From assembly GCA_030630425.1 (NCBI GenBank), contig DAOVNB010000058.1, forward strand, positions 1-5,207: 5,207 nucleotides of DNA. The letters are read 5' to 3'. Origin of the DNA: an archaeon (GTDB lineage: Archaea > EX4484-52 > B79-G9). The translations under genes were made by a program, and so were the position numbers. This document shows, piece by piece, positions 3,472 through 5,207 of this stretch; positions within the stretch are counted from its first letter, which is position 1; every line of letters starts with the position of its first letter. Under the pieces are notes generated by a model, which was not told where the DNA came from, made no database searches, and was given only the letters and a program-made list of their open reading frames with translations.

Positions 3472-5207
3472 ATGTTTATTCTAATAGGGGAAGTATACGG
3501 AAAAACAGGAACAAAAACCTTCAGCTTCAGAGCATACAAGTCTGTACAGAAACTGGATTTTGTAACCATAAAAGGTGCAGAAGACCAGTGGATACTCTGC
3601 CAGATAGACAAAGTAGAAAGTCATCCGGACGGAAAAAACATTGCACTATGCAAAGTTATTGGCTGGAGGGATTCAAGTTCACTTATGGCGCTAAAAATTC
3701 CTATAAAACCCGCATCACTCGTTTACAGTGCAGACAAGAGCGTTATTGAAAAAACACTTAAGCTCGACAAAGACGGCCTTTATATCGGGCTTCTTGATGC
3801 AAACAAGGATGTAAAAGTCTTTATGGATGCTGAAGGGCTCATAACAAAACATGTGGCCGTCCTTGCAGCCACTGGCAGCGGAAAATCATACACCGTAGGG
3901 GTTATTTTAGAAGAGCTTCTTGAAAAAAAACTGCCTGTAGTCATAATAGACCCGCATGGAGAATACACATCTCTTAAATTCAAAAACGATAACAAAAAAG
4001 AAATTGAGATGATGGAAACCTACGGTATAAGCCCGAAAGCATACAATGTTGTAGAATACAGCCCTGACCCAAGAATAAACCCGGGCTCAATCGCATTGAA
4101 ATTCTCAGAAAAAGACATAACCGCAGCAGACTTATCACAGATATTCCCTACAAAGCCGACATCATCGCAGATGACTGTCCTTTATACTGCAATTCGCGAG
4201 GCAAAAGATCACAAAAAAGGAGCACACACACTTGAAGACATCATAAATTTTACCGCAAACTCCGAAAGTTCATCAAAGTGGAATGTAATAAACATGCTTG
4301 AGCTTGTAAAGGATTTAGGCCTTTTTTCTGAAAACCCTACAAAACTCTCAGATATTGTAAAACCAGGTCAGGCAAGCATAATAAACTTAAGGGGCGTGTC
4401 CCCCGAAATACAGGGAATCGCAGCATATAAGCTAATAGAACAGATATTTGAAAAAAGAAAAGTGGGAAGAATACCACCGATGTTTTTGATAGTTGAAGAA
4501 TCCCACAATTTCTGTCCTGAAAAAGAAGTTCGCGCATCATCCAAAATAATACGGACTGTAGCTTCAGAAGGAAGAAAATTCGGCCTGGGGCTTTGCATAA
4601 TAAGCCAAAGGCCAGCAAGAGTTGACAAAAATGTGCTCTCCCAATGCAACACGCAAATAATACTTAGAATAACAAACCCAAATGACTTAAAGGCAGTCTC
4701 CTATGCAGAAGGCATAACATCCGGAATTGAAACAGAAATAAAAAACCTAAACCCCGGAACCGCTCTTATCTTAGGACAGGAAATGCCGCTTTTTGTAGAT
4801 ATCCGCACCAAAAAATCAAAGCATGGCGGCGTCACTGTAAGCGTTACAGAACAGCCGGAAATCGAAGAAAGGATACTCACATTTTCAGGTGTTCGGCTTT
4901 CAGATGCTAAAAAATCTCTTGGTGAAGACATAAAGGCCATATACTATCCTTGCTTCCGTGTTGAAATCGCAAAAAAACACTATCTTATAGATGCAATAAA
5001 AGGCAAACTATTATACTTGAGTGATAATTCCATAAAAGAATCGGAAATATCTCCTGAAACATCCCTTGCAGGAAAAGACTTTGCACCGCGGCCAAGAAAC
5101 GCACCCATTGACGGAGATGTATTAAACCCAAAAATACCCCAAAGTAAAGTTGAAGAAGAAATAGCGCCTGTTCTTGGCGGTATTAACCGCATAACTCTTG
5201 TGTATTA
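3472..5207 (+). CDS. HerA-like DNA-translocating ATPase (HAS-barrel + DUF87), 3' end beyond window
   Basis: The frame is open for 578 codons to the right edge without a stop. Residues 1-100 form a HAS-barrel-like N-terminus (IGEVYGKTGTKTFSFRA). A FtsK/HerA-type ATPase core follows. Walker A is ATGSGKS at 133-139, DPHGEY is at 160-165, and Walker B MFLIVEE at 337-343 runs into SHNFCP. The segment ASEGRKFGLGLCIISQRPARVD carries the sensor region at about 362-385. IILRITNPND holds a candidate arginine finger at R399. This family forms hexameric rings that pump DNA, and HerA proper works with the nuclease NurA in DNA-end resection. No nurA is visible here. After residue 455 is an extra region with YYPCFRVEI (491-499) and YLIDAIKGKL. 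It resembles a small beta module that I have seen in archaeal HerA-like paralogues, so this may be a paralogue rather than HerA itself. Three starts are consecutive (TTG 3466, GTG 3469, ATG 3472). I chose ATG, which gives the usual family N-terminus, with GGTG just before it. Confidence 0.93.
   Translation, partial: MFILIGEVYGKTGTKTFSFRAYKSVQKLDFVTIKGAEDQWILCQIDKVESHPDGKNIALCKVIGWRDSSSLMALKIPIKPASLVYSADKSVIEKTLKLDKDGLYIGLLDANKDVKVFMDAEGLITKHVAVLAATGSGKSYTVGVILEELLEKKLPVVIIDPHGEYTSLKFKNDNKKEIEMMETYGISPKAYNVVEYSPDPRINPGSIALKFSEKDITAADLSQIFPTKPTSSQMTVLYTAIREAKDHKKGAHTLEDIINFTANSESSSKWNVINMLELVKDLGLFSENPTKLSDIVKPGQASIINLRGVSPEIQGIAAYKLIEQIFEKRKVGRIPPMFLIVEESHNFCPEKEVRASSKIIRTVASEGRKFGLGLCIISQRPARVDKNVLSQCNTQIILRITNPNDLKAVSYAEGITSGIETEIKNLNPGTALILGQEMPLFVDIRTKKSKHGGVTVSVTEQPEIEERILTFSGVRLSDAKKSLGEDIKAIYYPCFRVEIAKKHYLIDAIKGKLLYLSDNSIKESEISPETSLAGKDFAPRPRNAPIDGDVLNPKIPQSKVEEEIAPVLGGINRITLVY

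Noticed and set aside
3330..3611. 93-codon minus-strand frame with a hydrophobic C-terminal stretch
   Set aside because: Half of it is opposite the HerA-like N-terminus and the rest covers the AT-rich divergent promoter region, where hydrophobic codons arise from composition. No ribosome binding site was found.
3780..5192. Several minus-strand frames of 70-94 codons
   Set aside because: All lie opposite the HerA-like gene, whose motifs run continuously through the region, and some overlap one another.

Overview
The window looks like AT-rich archaeal chromosome, most likely from a DPANN-type lineage (Woesearchaeota/Pacearchaeota or similar). That placement is an inference. It rests on TATA boxes about 25-30 bp ahead of several genes or their expected transcript starts, Shine-Dalgarno-like GAGGTG/GGTG motifs, a tRNA interrupted by a bulge-helix-bulge intron at an unusual position, an archaeal-style tRNA-Pro with a G1-C72 pair, a HerA-family ATPase, and a small Lys-rich single-pass protein with a four-cysteine exported domain.

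Layout: positions 2-67 may hold the last codons of an upstream gene. An unrecognised 173-residue protein (131-652, +) follows, probably from a leaderless or nearly leaderless mRNA. Positions 716-1198 hold three tRNAs on the plus strand: Pro(GGG), Ala(CGC) and Gly(CCC). The Pro and Ala genes are only 14 nt apart and probably share one promoter. The 191 nt between Ala and Gly contain strong hairpins, one followed by a T run. The Gly gene ends 5 nt from the stop of an unrecognised 410-residue protein on the minus strand (1204-2436). A 218-nt divergent promoter region separates that gene from a small membrane-anchored protein (about 2655-3071, +), which converges with a 72-residue unknown protein (3075-3293, -). 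A divergent promoter region then leads into a HerA/DUF87-type DNA-translocating ATPase (3472 onward, +), which is still open after 578 codons at the right edge.

How the genes relate: there is no obvious operon apart from the Pro-Ala tRNA pair. The protein genes are mostly single units arranged divergently or convergently.

The most notable feature is tRNA-Ala(CGC). A 54-nt intron (866-919) splits its T loop between positions 59 and 60. The sequence around the junctions folds into a textbook bulge-helix-bulge, and removing the intron restores a standard 73-nt tRNA with the G3-U70 alanine identity pair. Part of the intron can also form a competing 9-bp hairpin that would hide the 3' splice site. 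Other oddities are a C33 in tRNA-Pro, a missing conventional start codon behind a good Shine-Dalgarno in the small membrane protein gene, and an extra C-terminal module on the HerA-like protein.
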